Shown piece after piece: positions 1 through 10,289 of a DNA stretch of 64,000 nt (its first letter is position 1; each line of letters begins with the position of its first letter). The stretch comes from Cryoendolithus antarcticus. Taxonomy: Eukaryota > Ascomycota > Dothideomycetes > Cladosporiales > Cladosporiaceae. Both the position numbers and the translations under genes were made by a program. Location: positions 620,001 to 684,000 of the forward strand of contig NAJO01000017.1 in NCBI GenBank assembly GCA_002077065.1. Direction: 5' to 3'. A model generated the notes under the pieces. That model was given only the letters and a program-made list of their open reading frames with translations, made no database searches and had not been told where the DNA came from.

Positions 1-50
1 TCCTGGCGGGACCAGCGACTCGAGAACCGAGACTAAATTGTGGCGAATAG

Positions 51-902
51 ACGGAAGATACGGCAGCTGTGAGTGGTCCAGACTCTCGTTCTTACATGCA
101 GCGATGCTGAGTGTCCACCGGCAGATGGCACCTACCCGAAGCTAGCCACCCGAGAGGCAGCGGCTGCTCCAGCACCAGGCTACGGCAATGTAAGTCCAGC
201 ACTCCCTCGCGATGCTGTTTGTGCACCAGTTGACCATGCACCGTGTAGTATGGAAATGTAAGGCCCTAATTGCAGCAGGTATCGAGCATCGCTAATGGAT
301 CGCGTGATGTGAACAGTATGGAAATTGTAAGAGACTCGTTGCGATGCTCACTCTATTCGCTCGACTAGACGCATAATGCTGACGAAAGGACAGATGGGAA
401 ATACGGGACATGTAAGCTGGATGCCGATGAATCCTCTACGTGGGGCATTCCAGGCCTGGATGCTGATAGCCTACGGGACAGACCGCAACTATCCCAAGAA
501 CGCCGTTCGTGAGGCTGCACCGAATCCAGAGGCCGAAGCGGATGCCGACCTGGCGGCTCTAGAGGACCTCGTCTCCGCTATCAAGTCCAAGCGAGCCAAC
601 TATGGTGAGTGATCGCACACCAATAAAGACCATAGGACACTGACGGTTGACTTAGGCAACTACGGTCAGCGTTACGCCATGTAGTGCAGGTGTGCAACTG
701 CTGAATCTTCGTGTCCAGGCAATTACGGCGCATACGGCGCATACGGCAAATATGGGAGGCAGGTCATCCCTCGACCATCGAGGATGTAGCAGGCGTGCAT
801 CGTACTGATCTAGAGTCCAGCTACGGATCGTACCCTCGCGAGGCCGAGCCTGAGGCTGCGCCAGAGGCTGCGCCTGAGGCGGTACCAGCACCAGCCGAGT
901 AG
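51..902 (+). CDS. Tyr-Gly repeat / REA-repeat protein encoded by micro-exons (5' part outside window)
   Basis: I do not recognise this as a named gene. Proposed exons: 51-68, 125-189, 249-257, 317-326, 394-411, 470-604, 656-664, 719-762, 816-902 (TAG 900-902). Splicing gives one continuous frame alternating YG tracts (YGRYGSYGTYP, GYGNYGNYGNYGKYGTSYG, NYGNYGAYGAYGKYG, SSYGSYP) with Pro/Ala/Glu-rich segments opening with TREA, VREA or PREA. One segment ends in SKR just before ANYGNYG. The first six donors are good (GTGAGT, GTAAGT, GTAAGG, GTAAGA, GTAAGC, GTGAGT); the last two (GTCAGC, GTCATC) and the final acceptor are weak, so the last exon is less sure. Introns are 51-67 bp. The start lies upstream, so a signal peptide cannot be checked. 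The layout resembles fungal Kex2-processed repeat proteins (inference). An unspliced reading gives only short ORFs. Confidence 0.55.
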
Positions 903-1446
903 ACGACCGCTTCTGAGCAGGGCAGGCCATTGTGGCATTGCAGTCCGGTAGTGATGGCCGGGGCAGAAGAGCAACAGAGGCTTGTGTCCAGGCATGTCAG
1001 CTCCGTAGTGACGATTTCGAGGATGCAGACGTAGACGATAATGACTATCTTGTTGCGCATCTGTTCCAAACTTCCAAAGTCTCAACCCGCGGCGCGTGTG
1101 CCATGAAACCGGACAGACGATATTTCGATGGAGCTCGGTCCAATAACCACTACGGAGCTTCTCATGTGCTCTTCTCCTCAGCCTCATCCACGCGCCTCTG
1201 TCGCACATATAATGAGATGCGCAAGCGGATATTGACGACAAAGTGACATTGAGAGACGCATGCATTGAGATACGCGATCACTGGGGCGTGGAGAAGGTCG
1301 TGAGCTCATTTAAGGAAGGTGAATGTGCGGTGGTGGGTGGGCGAGGTTCGTTAGCGTCGGCTAGACCAAGCCAATCGTATCGGTTCCATGTTCTGCGCTC
1401 TGAGGATTTACTCGTTGTGCAGAGAATCCCTCTACACGCACATAAT
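903..1446. other. Intergenic: 3' flank of YG-repeat gene and promoter side of REX1-type gene
   Basis: The open frames here are short and lack protein-like composition. The frame of the exonuclease gene stays open upstream to 1243, but its first 68 codons have no recognisable sequence, so I place its start at 1447. Nothing else seen. Confidence 0.5.
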
Positions 1447-3663
1447 ATGGCGAAACGCAAGAGAGAGCATAGGGAGGAGCGCACGCACAGTGGCGTGGCT
1501 CAGACACTTGCGCGAGTCCGCGACTCCCAGCAATCGCCAGCCGAGTCGTCGTCCCCAATGGACCAAGATGTGGAACAAAATAGCAAAGCAGACGATGGCG
1601 GCGACTGGGAGGTCGCTGGCTCCAAACGGCAAAAGAGACTGAAGAAAGAGCCGACTAAGGAGAAGGGCAACTATCCCTCTATCACCCATTCGTCGCAGGC
1701 CAGACTGCAGAGTATCGTCAAAATCAGTGACCTGCAAAACTTGATCTTGTACACGCTTGCCGACGGCACTGGGCCACAATGGTGTTCTGTTAGACACCAC
1801 GCGAATGTGAGGCGAGTGGTGGCGCTTATGGTACCGGGTCTTGAAGCTGGCATGTTTGATGGCTCGATAGCGCTTGAGCTAGAGGCAGACGCGATGGTCG
1901 GCGAGGACTCAACTTCCTCGAATGGCCTTCACCTCCCTGTCAGCGGTGGCGATGGCGATCAGCTGGGGAAGGACATGTCAGGTGTGACAACAGACCTACC
2001 AGCAGATGGCGTCGCAATGAAGCACGCAGGTCTATCGTCCCAGCCTCCACAAAATCGCCGCAATCTGAACGTCTCGCCTGATGACTACTATCCGACCAAG
2101 TTGGCGCTCGATAGCTTACCAGACCCATTACAGCCTCTCGGTCATGTCTTTGAGCACATCTGGCCCGTGAAGACACCCGGCGACGAGAAGTACGCCAAGA
2201 TGCACTCGCCAATGCACTCTCTTCTGATTGCACCAATCCCCAAAGCCAAAGAAGACAAGGACTGGAAAGGTCCCAAACCACCCGCCGAAAGCAAGACCTG
2301 GAAGAACCAGCGTACGCTCGTGACTGAGCTTTTTGCCACGACAGACGAGCTGCTAGATGAGAGGTACGTGGTGCACCCAGCTCACTTCGCAGACGACGAG
2401 AAGCTTTACGCCACTCACAGTGCACTACGAGAGAAGCACGAAACCTCCACAGATCACGGCTGGGTCGACACACGCAAGTTAGCGACCCTCGCAGACGGCA
2501 ATCCTCCAGAGCACCTCATAGAAGCCGGCGCAGTAACAGCCGGCCGTCACATTCTGGCTATGGACTGCGAGATGTGCATCACGTCCCCTGTCGGCGTAAC
2601 TCCACAAGTGTTCAGCCTCACTCGCGTCTCTTTAGTAGATTGGGACGGCACCACAGTTCTCGACGAGCTCGTCAAACCCTCGGATCCGATTACGAACTAC
2701 CTAACGCCCTACTCCGGCATCACTCCTGAGCTCCTCTCTGGCGTCACAACCACCCTATCAGACATCCAGGCCAAGCTGCTTGAGATCCTCACGCCCTACG
2801 CCATCCTCATAGGCCACAGCCTGAACGCCGATCTCAACGCCCTCCGCCTCACCCACCCCTTCATAATCGACACATCACTCCTATACCCTCACCCACGCGG
2901 CCCACCGCTGAAGTCATCCCTAAAATGGCTGTCACAGAAGTACCTTTCGCGCGAGATCCAAGCTGGCCATGGCAAGACCGGCCACGACAGCATCGAAGAC
3001 GCCAAAGCTTGTCTCGATCTCGTGAAACAGAAATGCGAAAAAGGCAAGCTCTGGGGCACACCTGAAGCATCCGCCGAGAGCCTCTACAAGCGGCTCGGCC
3101 GTGCTTTGAGGCCGAAGAGAGACAAAGCTAACCCAATGGGCCCAGATGAGTTCCGTTCAGGAGCCTACATAGATCATGGCGATCTCTCGCGCGGGTTCGG
3201 CCAGCATGCCGCACTAGCAATCTCCTGCTCGAACGACGCAGAGGTCATAGCTGGCATTGAGCGCGCAGTAGCCGGTGATCCGGAGTCGCCTGACACAGCG
3301 ATCCGCAATGGCGTGGACTTCGTTTTCGGCCGCCTCCGCGAGCTCGAATACTTCTGTGGTTGGTCTCCCTCTGAGAGACCATCGTCGCACGCTTCTCTTG
3401 GCGCAGTCGTCGCCCAGACTACCACTCTGATCCAACAGCTTCACGACTCCCTTCCACCCTGCACGGCGCTGATAGTTTTCTCCGGATCTGGGGATCCGAG
3501 GGAGCTGAGGGAGATGCAGGAATTGCAGAAGCAGTTCAAGGAGGAATATAAGGTCAAGAAGTGGGATGAGTTGAGCGTGAGATGGACGGATTTGGAGGAG
3601 CAGAAGCTGAGGGAAGCGGCTGCGGAGGCTAGACGGGGAGTGGGGTTCTTGGTGGTCAAATGA
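1447..3663 (+). CDS. REX1: DEDDh RNA exonuclease, REX1/Rnh70 type
   Basis: Single-exon gene of 738 codons for a 3'-5' RNA exonuclease of the REX1 family, which trims 5S rRNA and tRNA ends in the nucleus of yeast. The N-terminus MAKRKREHREER and the basic stretch KRQKRLKKEP near residue 60 look like nuclear targeting. The exonuclease domain spans about residues 368-530. Exo I is MDCEM (Asp 373, Glu 375), Exo II is HSLNADLNAL (Asp 462), and Exo III is HDSIEDAKACLDL (His 513, Asp 518), so all DEDDh residues are present. The C-terminal 200 residues lack an obvious domain and end in a Lys/Glu-rich helix. I chose 1447 because the preceding open frame has no family-like sequence and this ATG begins the basic N-terminus. 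It is convergent with the next gene, 180 bp away. REX3/REX4-type naming is possible, but the length favours REX1. Confidence 0.85.
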   Translation: MAKRKREHREERTHSGVAQTLARVRDSQQSPAESSSPMDQDVEQNSKADDGGDWEVAGSKRQKRLKKEPTKEKGNYPSITHSSQARLQSIVKISDLQNLILYTLADGTGPQWCSVRHHANVRRVVALMVPGLEAGMFDGSIALELEADAMVGEDSTSSNGLHLPVSGGDGDQLGKDMSGVTTDLPADGVAMKHAGLSSQPPQNRRNLNVSPDDYYPTKLALDSLPDPLQPLGHVFEHIWPVKTPGDEKYAKMHSPMHSLLIAPIPKAKEDKDWKGPKPPAESKTWKNQRTLVTELFATTDELLDERYVVHPAHFADDEKLYATHSALREKHETSTDHGWVDTRKLATLADGNPPEHLIEAGAVTAGRHILAMDCEMCITSPVGVTPQVFSLTRVSLVDWDGTTVLDELVKPSDPITNYLTPYSGITPELLSGVTTTLSDIQAKLLEILTPYAILIGHSLNADLNALRLTHPFIIDTSLLYPHPRGPPLKSSLKWLSQKYLSREIQAGHGKTGHDSIEDAKACLDLVKQKCEKGKLWGTPEASAESLYKRLGRALRPKRDKANPMGPDEFRSGAYIDHGDLSRGFGQHAALAISCSNDAEVIAGIERAVAGDPESPDTAIRNGVDFVFGRLRELEYFCGWSPSERPSSHASLGAVVAQTTTLIQQLHDSLPPCTALIVFSGSGDPRELREMQELQKQFKEEYKVKKWDELSVRWTDLEEQKLREAAAEARRGVGFLVVK

Positions 3664-3843
3664 GCGGGGACGAAGGGTGGCTCTGTCGGATTGGAAGCGG
3701 ATGATGTACGAAGTTCGTTACAAAGACGCGCGTGACTTGATGTGGAAGGCGTAGCTCACCGGGAAGAATGTGCGAATAGGAGCAGACAAGTGCAGTGGTA
3801 AAGGCTTCGCATCGACTAGTCCTGCGATGATTCTCATGAATGC

Positions 3844-6291
3844 CTAGACATCCTGCATGATCGCCTCCTCGACCCTGTCAGCTTCCACCGTTGGCTTCTC
3901 ATGCGTCCCACTTCCCATCAGCGCGATCTCCTCGTCGCGAGTGTGGTCCGGCATATCGTGTTTGGGACCTTCGGTCGGCACTGCAGTCTCCTCTGCACTT
4001 TCGAGTGGCGTAAGCTCGCTAGCCCCAGCACTTGCACTAACATCAGCCTTCTCTCCGCTGCCAACAGACACACTCGCGCCCTCTTCTCCCATCTCTCTGT
4101 CCTCCTCGACGTGGGCCTCGGTGTCATCAGCTGCGGTTTCGTGTGCCTCTGCGCCGAGGGTGGCCGCCTCGTCACCACCTCTTGGGAACCACGCCTCGGC
4201 ACTCCTCTGCGGATGCGTGAACATCATACTCATCATCTCGCGGTGCTTCTCCAGATTGTCCCTCGTAGCGGGATCATAGCTCTCAACCTCTTCTGCCCTC
4301 TTCTCCACACCACTACCATGCACGCGTCTTTCCCTTTCACTTTCAGCAATCTCCTCTCCACTTTCATACCCCTCTTCCACATCCCCTTCGCCTTCACCCT
4401 CTTCAGACGACCCTCGCACGCCAGAGATACGCTCAGCCTCTTTCTTCGCGTGGACTTTGCGGAGATTGTTGGCAGACGAGACGGAGCGCATATCAGGACG
4501 ACCGTCTTTACGTATGAGCACGCCTTCGGAGTTGCGGATGGGTTTACTCCGGGACTTCTTGCTGGCGCTGTGAATGCTGCCTTCGCCTCCGTCTGCTGAG
4601 CCTCCGAGGGGAGTGACCGGAGACTCCATGTCCATCGCTGAGAGAGGCTGCGATTGCAGACCAGGTATCGGAGGCTGAGAGACGAGCTCAAGCGGCACTC
4701 CGCGAGCAGCTTCCGAAGGTGAGAATGGATGGCGCGCGATAAGCTTGCCACCGTTAGTAGGTGAGGTGTGAGTGCCGGATTGTATCATCTCGCGCCACTC
4801 TGGTGCGACGTTGGCGGCTAGCTCGACTTGCTCGGGTGTTGGAGCTGCACGGGTAGCAGAGGCGCTGTTAGCACCTACACCACCGCGGCTTCCTTTGCCA
4901 CCTCGTCCGCCGCGGGAGCCACGTCCGCCGCCTCTGCTGCCTCGACCGCGGGCTGGTGCGGCGGGTGGATCGGCTGCAAGACGAGCTGAGGACGTAGGTA
5001 CTGGTTCCTGTTTGATCTCCTGATGGCGCCACGGGTCTTGTTGCAGGTGATCTGGTGGCTGACCGGTGGAAGTAATGAAGCGGTACGAATGAGATGGCAT
5101 CGCGCTGTTAGCTGAAGCTGGGGTGGGCAAAAGATGAGCCTGTCCATCACCGGAACCGAGACGAGGACGAGCTTGGGAAGTATATTCGCTTGGCTGGGCA
5201 GAGTGAGGATAGCTATGCTGAGGTGTCTCGTCACCGTAGCTGCTTCGTGGCTTGAGCGGCGCGAGCTTCGGGCGTTTGGGCGAATCGGTGTGAGAGCCTT
5301 CATGCGGCGAGCGCCGGTCTTCGTAGGCACGCTTGATGTTCTGGGTGTGATTAATCGAGGCCCAGCCACTTGAGGCCGTCTCGGGATCAAGAGCACTTGG
5401 ACGCAGGGGCTGGCCTGGCATTGGCGGAGGTGGCACGGCGAGGTTGCCAAATGATTCTGCCGGTCGCCAACCAGATGGCGCAGCGGGAGCCTCGACCGGC
5501 CTGAAGTTACCGTGGTGTTGTGGCGGCTGCGCGTGTGGGTCTTGAGCTGGTGGCCCTCGACTTGGTTGCTGACTCGTTGCTGACATCGTGTCGAGATGTG
5601 GTGGCGCTTGCATGTACGATGGATGTCGTGTGTGTTCAGGCGCAAGTACTGCACTCGCACGTAGAGAAGGTAAGCCTTGAGGCTGTCCAGGTAGACCGTG
5701 TGGTCCCTCATGTGGGGTCGCGTCGCCATGGCCAGGTGCCGTAGATGGGCGGTGATTACTAGGACCAGCATCACGGTCCGCGTGCTCCATGCGATGCATT
5801 CGATGCTTCATGAGATCAAGTTGCACAGCGAGATTATCAACTTGACTGACTCGGGTGGTGACAGTAGCTATCTGCGCAGCCAACACCTCGACATCTCGAG
5901 GATCATACCGGTTCGGCTCCGATGGTAGCGGACGTAGCTGGCCTCTCTGCACATCAGCGCGCATCTCCTCGGCCAGTCGAATGACAGCACCCATATCGTG
6001 CTGGAGTCGTGTGACGACCTCACTCATGCGGGTAAGTTCCTGGTGATGGCCTTGGATCATGTTGTAATTGAACGCAACCTGCTGCTCGAGGCGCGTGAGC
6101 ACAGAAATTTCCATGTCCGTTGGCTGGCGGTAAGTGTGGCCATTGAGCTGTTGTTGCTCTTGGCCACTCATTGAGGAGACGCGACCGTGTTCGTGAGGTC
6201 TTTGTGGGACCGACTCTCGAAAGCCGGCATCTCGAGGTGGCGCAGCCCCAGGCTGACTGCCGGCGGCGTCGACCTCCCTCTCAGGCTCCAT
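3844..6291 (-). CDS. Large disordered protein with N-terminal coiled coil, RGG tract and acidic tail
   Basis: Single exon, 815 codons from the chosen ATG (MEPEREVDAAGSQ). I do not recognise a named family. Residues ~45-180 are likely helical/coiled-coil (MEISVLTRLEQQVAFNYNMI; VVTRLQHDMGAVIRLAEEM; Asp/Gln-rich heptads). A long Pro/Ser/Gln/His-rich region follows, then an RGG block (ARGRGSRGGGRGSRGGRGG), a more ordered piece around PEWREMIQSGTH, basic SKKSRSKPIRNSEGVLIRK, and a very acidic tail. The composition suggests a nuclear protein that binds nucleic acid or chromatin through the RGG block (inference). The frame stays open to 6399 with a hydrophobic stretch (TVWVFVICISSCSGVVDLLL), but a membrane anchor fits the rest poorly, so I start at 6291; MSGQEQQQLNG further in is another possible start. 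The glycine/arginine region resembles that of nucleolin at 55.3 kb only in composition. Confidence 0.7.
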   Translation of the reverse strand: MEPEREVDAAGSQPGAAPPRDAGFRESVPQRPHEHGRVSSMSGQEQQQLNGHTYRQPTDMEISVLTRLEQQVAFNYNMIQGHHQELTRMSEVVTRLQHDMGAVIRLAEEMRADVQRGQLRPLPSEPNRYDPRDVEVLAAQIATVTTRVSQVDNLAVQLDLMKHRMHRMEHADRDAGPSNHRPSTAPGHGDATPHEGPHGLPGQPQGLPSLRASAVLAPEHTRHPSYMQAPPHLDTMSATSQQPSRGPPAQDPHAQPPQHHGNFRPVEAPAAPSGWRPAESFGNLAVPPPPMPGQPLRPSALDPETASSGWASINHTQNIKRAYEDRRSPHEGSHTDSPKRPKLAPLKPRSSYGDETPQHSYPHSAQPSEYTSQARPRLGSGDGQAHLLPTPASANSAMPSHSYRFITSTGQPPDHLQQDPWRHQEIKQEPVPTSSARLAADPPAAPARGRGSRGGGRGSRGGRGGKGSRGGVGANSASATRAAPTPEQVELAANVAPEWREMIQSGTHTSPTNGGKLIARHPFSPSEAARGVPLELVSQPPIPGLQSQPLSAMDMESPVTPLGGSADGGEGSIHSASKKSRSKPIRNSEGVLIRKDGRPDMRSVSSANNLRKVHAKKEAERISGVRGSSEEGEGEGDVEEGYESGEEIAESERERRVHGSGVEKRAEEVESYDPATRDNLEKHREMMSMMFTHPQRSAEAWFPRGGDEAATLGAEAHETAADDTEAHVEEDREMGEEGASVSVGSGEKADVSASAGASELTPLESAEETAVPTEGPKHDMPDHTRDEEIALMGSGTHEKPTVEADRVEEAIMQDV

Positions 6292-8646
6292 TGGGCTGGC
6301 AGTACCATGTAACAGCAGATCTACAACGCCTGAACAGCTGGAAATGCAAATGACAAAGACCCAGACGGTACTCCCAACAGAGGTGTTTCGACTTGGCAAG
6401 TGTGTGACAGCAGGTTAATCTGGGCGATCATTAGCTTAACGTTTCACATCATGTAAGACTCGCCCGATTGGAACACATCTGCAGACTTGTGCACGCTGTG
6501 CTCGAGTAGATAGCTTGCCAGAAAGCGTCGCAGATGCAGTGGTACCTACCCGTCGGCGGGCGCAATTATCCACAGTCCATCCAGCGACGCGGCCGTTGGC
6601 GGAAGTAGTGGAATCAGGATGCAAAGTATTCTTACGAAGCACAAAAAAGGTCAGGTATAACGAGAGGCCTTAGCGTGAGAAGAGGGGTGCGCAAGCCGCC
6701 ACTAAAAGTAGAGAAGTACAGGGTTATGCACGACTAGATTGGGCCAACGCATGTGCAGCAAGGTTCTGCGAGCGAAGGCGTTGGGAATTGAGACAGAGAT
6801 TGGCTGTAAGATGACCGTGCGTACACGCATCGTTCTCGTCAGCGACCTTTACGATCACTCGGCTGAGTTTATTACATATTTATCAGAGATAGCTTACCAC
6901 GCTTGTCTCGTGTCTGTCCCTAATTTTCTCCCGAAGACGGACTGCCGAGAAAGGGGGCCGCGAGCATATTGTGAGAGATTACGCACTGATAGCAAAGGCG
7001 AGTTTCGCCGCAAGTTCGTGGGGCCCTGATTCGAGCGATTTCGGATAGAGGATAAGTGGCGCATAGACTGCTGCGCGGTGCCCAGGATGAGGATGCTATT
7101 CGTCGGAATTGGCGGTCATGCACGGAAGTTAAGCAGTAGCACTGGTGTCGCGCCATGGTTGGCTGCAACCTGCATGGCCGGATCCCTGTCGGATGACACT
7201 CGATACGTGCGATGTAGGTATTGCGTTCGTGATGACAACGAGACCACTGTACATCATTAGCATGTAAGTATCCATTTCATGAAGTGTATTATCATGGCCT
7301 TTCCATGCAAAGTTTGTCTGGCGCGATCACGACTGTCGTCGATTCAGGCCTGTTGCAAGTAGTAAGGGCTGTTGTACAACAATTGGCTCAAGAATTGGTA
7401 TGCGGCACCAGCATTAAGGCAGGTGGAGATACCGTAAGTAATGCATGGGTGCATGCATGCGCCTCTCGATCATCCAGACGTCTTGAACCGATACTTCCAT
7501 AGCTGACGCGTAGGCATGCTCATCGATCGTTTCGCACTATCATGATTGCCTGTAGAACACAGCCTTGGAGATGTGTGTACCTACATAGCCGAAGACTTTC
7601 TTTCGGCGTTTCTGACTGAACTATCCGCAGAGATGGCCTTAACGTAACGAGATTCCAGTCCGCGTACTTTCACGCCCTTATCATTCCTCGGAGCATGGCA
7701 CGAAAGACTTCACGCATTGTACTGCTCGATGTGTGACAAGTCTGTCTAGCCACGCGGGTCATAGTCTGAGACGTTGTTTCCCAAGTCTGCCCGGCACCAG
7801 TCTGATGGTAACTGTCTTCGAGAGCGGTGAGCGAGTCTTGATCGACATGCGCCTTTGGGGCAACGTCCTTGGCCTCCATGGTGATCCCCTTCGACTTACG
7901 GCAGTCGTCTGCCTTCCAGAACGGCATAATGCTTCCGGGTAGAGTGCCCAGTTCGGGTTCTGGCCTCAACGGCGTAAATAACAAGACGGATTGAATTGCC
8001 AGTCAAAGACTAGTGACATGCGGTCTGATACCTCAGCCTACCTCGAGCTGCCCGCTACCCTAGTCGGCGGCAAAAGTAATCTATATAATGGGTTGAACGA
8101 ACAAGTGAGACTTAAGGTATACACTGATCCCTTCGACGAGCTTTCGAACGAGCACCCTTTGATCGACGCGGCGTCTGGATTCCCTTTGAGACTCCCGCCA
8201 GACTGCTCTGAGCGAGAGCGGCACATACGAGCACGACGAGCGCAAGCGTGTGGCCTAGGCCAACTATTCATATTCATCATAAGCATGGCCGCTGGGGTTC
8301 GGGTGGCTAACAATGAGGCACACCATGACAAGTTTTTCGGAGAATATCACCGACGCTCAATCTGCCGCCCTACTCTACCTGTGACAATACGCCGGAAGGA
8401 AAGGAGTGCTGCCTATCGAGGATCTATTCAAGGTGCACAGCGGACCAACATCAGCCCGGAAAGCGCCTGCCTTGTTGTCTGCACCAGGTTTGTGAGCTTA
8501 CCATCTGCCATCCGCTGCATGAGATCCGTAGTTGGGTCTGACGGAGGTGCTGAATATGAGACGAACCCACACATGTACCACTCTATCATGCCTGCATGTA
8601 TGGGTAGTGGATATGTATGTACTATGAGATGTGAAATAGGCGCGTG
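6292..8646. other. Long intergenic stretch without a supported gene
   Basis: About 2.35 kb. Open frames are short or spurious. The longest (7991-8896, plus strand) has no domain-like segment and runs antisense through the last exon of the neighbouring minus-strand gene. No tRNA-like A/B boxes or terminal repeats were seen. The right part is the 3' flank of the 8647-10289 gene; the left part may hold the promoter of the 3844-6291 gene. Confidence 0.5.
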
Positions 8647-10289
8647 CTACTGTCGCAGCTCCCACGCATTGCGCTCGGGGGTCATCGAAGCCCACATGCA
8701 GCACCGGTCATCGAATCGGCCGGGAAGCTCCATGTTGATCATCGGATGCTCTCTGAATCGGATGGCGAGCACTGCGATGACCTGCGAGTGCGCGGCATCT
8801 TTTCTCATGTTGATGCCGCCTGTTACACCGACGAGCTCAGTGATGGTGTACTTGAGGTGGGTACTAATTCTCGCTGCCTCTGACACCCAGGCTTAGTACT
8901 TGATGCGCTCCCTGACTCCATGTCTAAGACGTGCAGCTATCAACGCCGCGTCCCCTGGCATACCTGGCTCCACGCCAGACTCCGCCACCGCTTCAGCAGT
9001 ACCAAACATATCAAACATCTCGAGAACATGCATGTCAAGACCCTGCGCGCCAGGATCTGGGCCAGCACTGCGTACGCTTCGGGTCAATCGACGCAGAGTC
9101 GAAAGCTTGGCATCAACCGAGTGTAAAGACTGCTCAAGTGAATAGACCTGGTCGGGATTATCGGGATCACTGCGACTGAATGAGTACGCGCATCATCAGG
9201 ATCTTTATTTACGGAGACTTACCGCAATCCGGCCGTAGACCCGCTCCCACCATCAGACTCGCTGGTACCAGAGTCGTACGCATCCTTATCTCGATATGCC
9301 GCACTCGGTGGTGGTATCGTCGTGTCATATCGCTCGCACTGAAGCTCGAGTGTTCTCGTCAGCTCCTTAAGTCGACGCAAAGTACGGCCCATGACGGCCA
9401 AGGGTCGCGTGCCCGATTCTGCGAATGGGAGGAGGTGGTCTAGATCGACCTCTGTTTTCCAGAGGTCGAGTCGGAACGCCTGATCCAGCAAGCGATCGCT
9501 TGCTTCAGTCACTTTATGCGCCTTCGCGGACATGCCAGTCTTGCCTTGCAAGTGCTTGGAAGCATAGCGAAGGTAGTAGCTGCTGTGAGCCACACATCTG
9601 CCGCTATGTTCAATTTGATCACTTGCGGGTCGATTCTCGAGGCCATCAACAGCTGGAGATGGCGTGCGACGCGCGCTACGTGCGCTGAAAGGCGATGTCG
9701 GGTCTTCCTCGTAGGTGAACGAGGGCGCGCGCCGTACAGTCGCAGGTGGCGGCGCGAAGTAGTCTCTGAAGTCGTCTCTCGTTCTGTCGGAGGAGAGTCC
9801 AGGGGTCGTCCTGTCAGATTGGTCCGAGGCTATCGTCCACGCCTCTCCTGTCGGTGGTGAAGGTCTACGATAAGGCTCCTCGAATCTGACCTGCTGCGCC
9901 TGAGGCGCTCTGGAAGTGGCCATCGGCTCTGGTGAGTGGTCCACTCGGTTAGTGAATTGCGGAGTCCGATCTCGGCTTCGCGAAGACGATAGACCGGGTC
10001 GAGATATGGTGGCAGTACGGTCAATCTGTCGCGATGTGGTTTGACTGTTTTCCCTCGGAGCACGCAGTCCGTCCTCAGTTGACCGCCGCCGTGGGTTGTT
10101 ATGATATCGCGGCTGGGCGACTTGGTAATGCTCTCTATAGTGTGCATCTTGTGCTTCGATCTCGTCGTAGTCGAAGCTTCCTGATCTCGAGAAGGTCTGG
10201 GCCGAGGAAGACCCATAGCGATCAATCGGCGACTTAGGCCTCCGTCCACTACGTCGCGTCTTCTCATACACGGCGGTCCTGGCTGCCAT
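8647..10289 (-). CDS. Disordered protein with conserved C-terminal helical region, unknown function
   Basis: Three exons: 9223-10289, 8964-9169, 8647-8879; 501 residues. Intron 1 (9170-9222) has donor GTAAGT and acceptor GCAG. Intron 2 (8880-8963) has donor GTATGC, a near-perfect branch point TACTAAG and acceptor TGTCAG. Both restore one frame, which supports a real gene. Residues 1-270 are Arg/Ser/Asp-rich and disordered (MAARTAVYEKTRRSGRRPKS at the start). Residues ~270-500 look folded and helical: SYYLRYASKHLQGK, LDLWKTEVDLDHLLPFAE, MGRTLRRLKELTRTLELQCE, then VYSLEQSLHSVDAKLSTLRR, and a C-terminus with LKYTITELVGVTGGINM and HPMINMELPGRFDDR. I know no function. Start 10289 was chosen because upstream in-frame sequence is not protein-like. 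It is divergent from the acetolactate decarboxylase gene. Confidence 0.75.

Noticed and set aside
810..1265. Minus-strand 151-codon frame over the YG gene
   Set aside because: Antisense to the spliced YG/REA exons, no family features, and no start context.
7991..8896. 301-codon open frame on the plus strand
   Set aside because: No family-like segment, odd Cys/Met/Arg composition, and its 3' third runs antisense through a well-supported last exon of the 8647-10289 gene.
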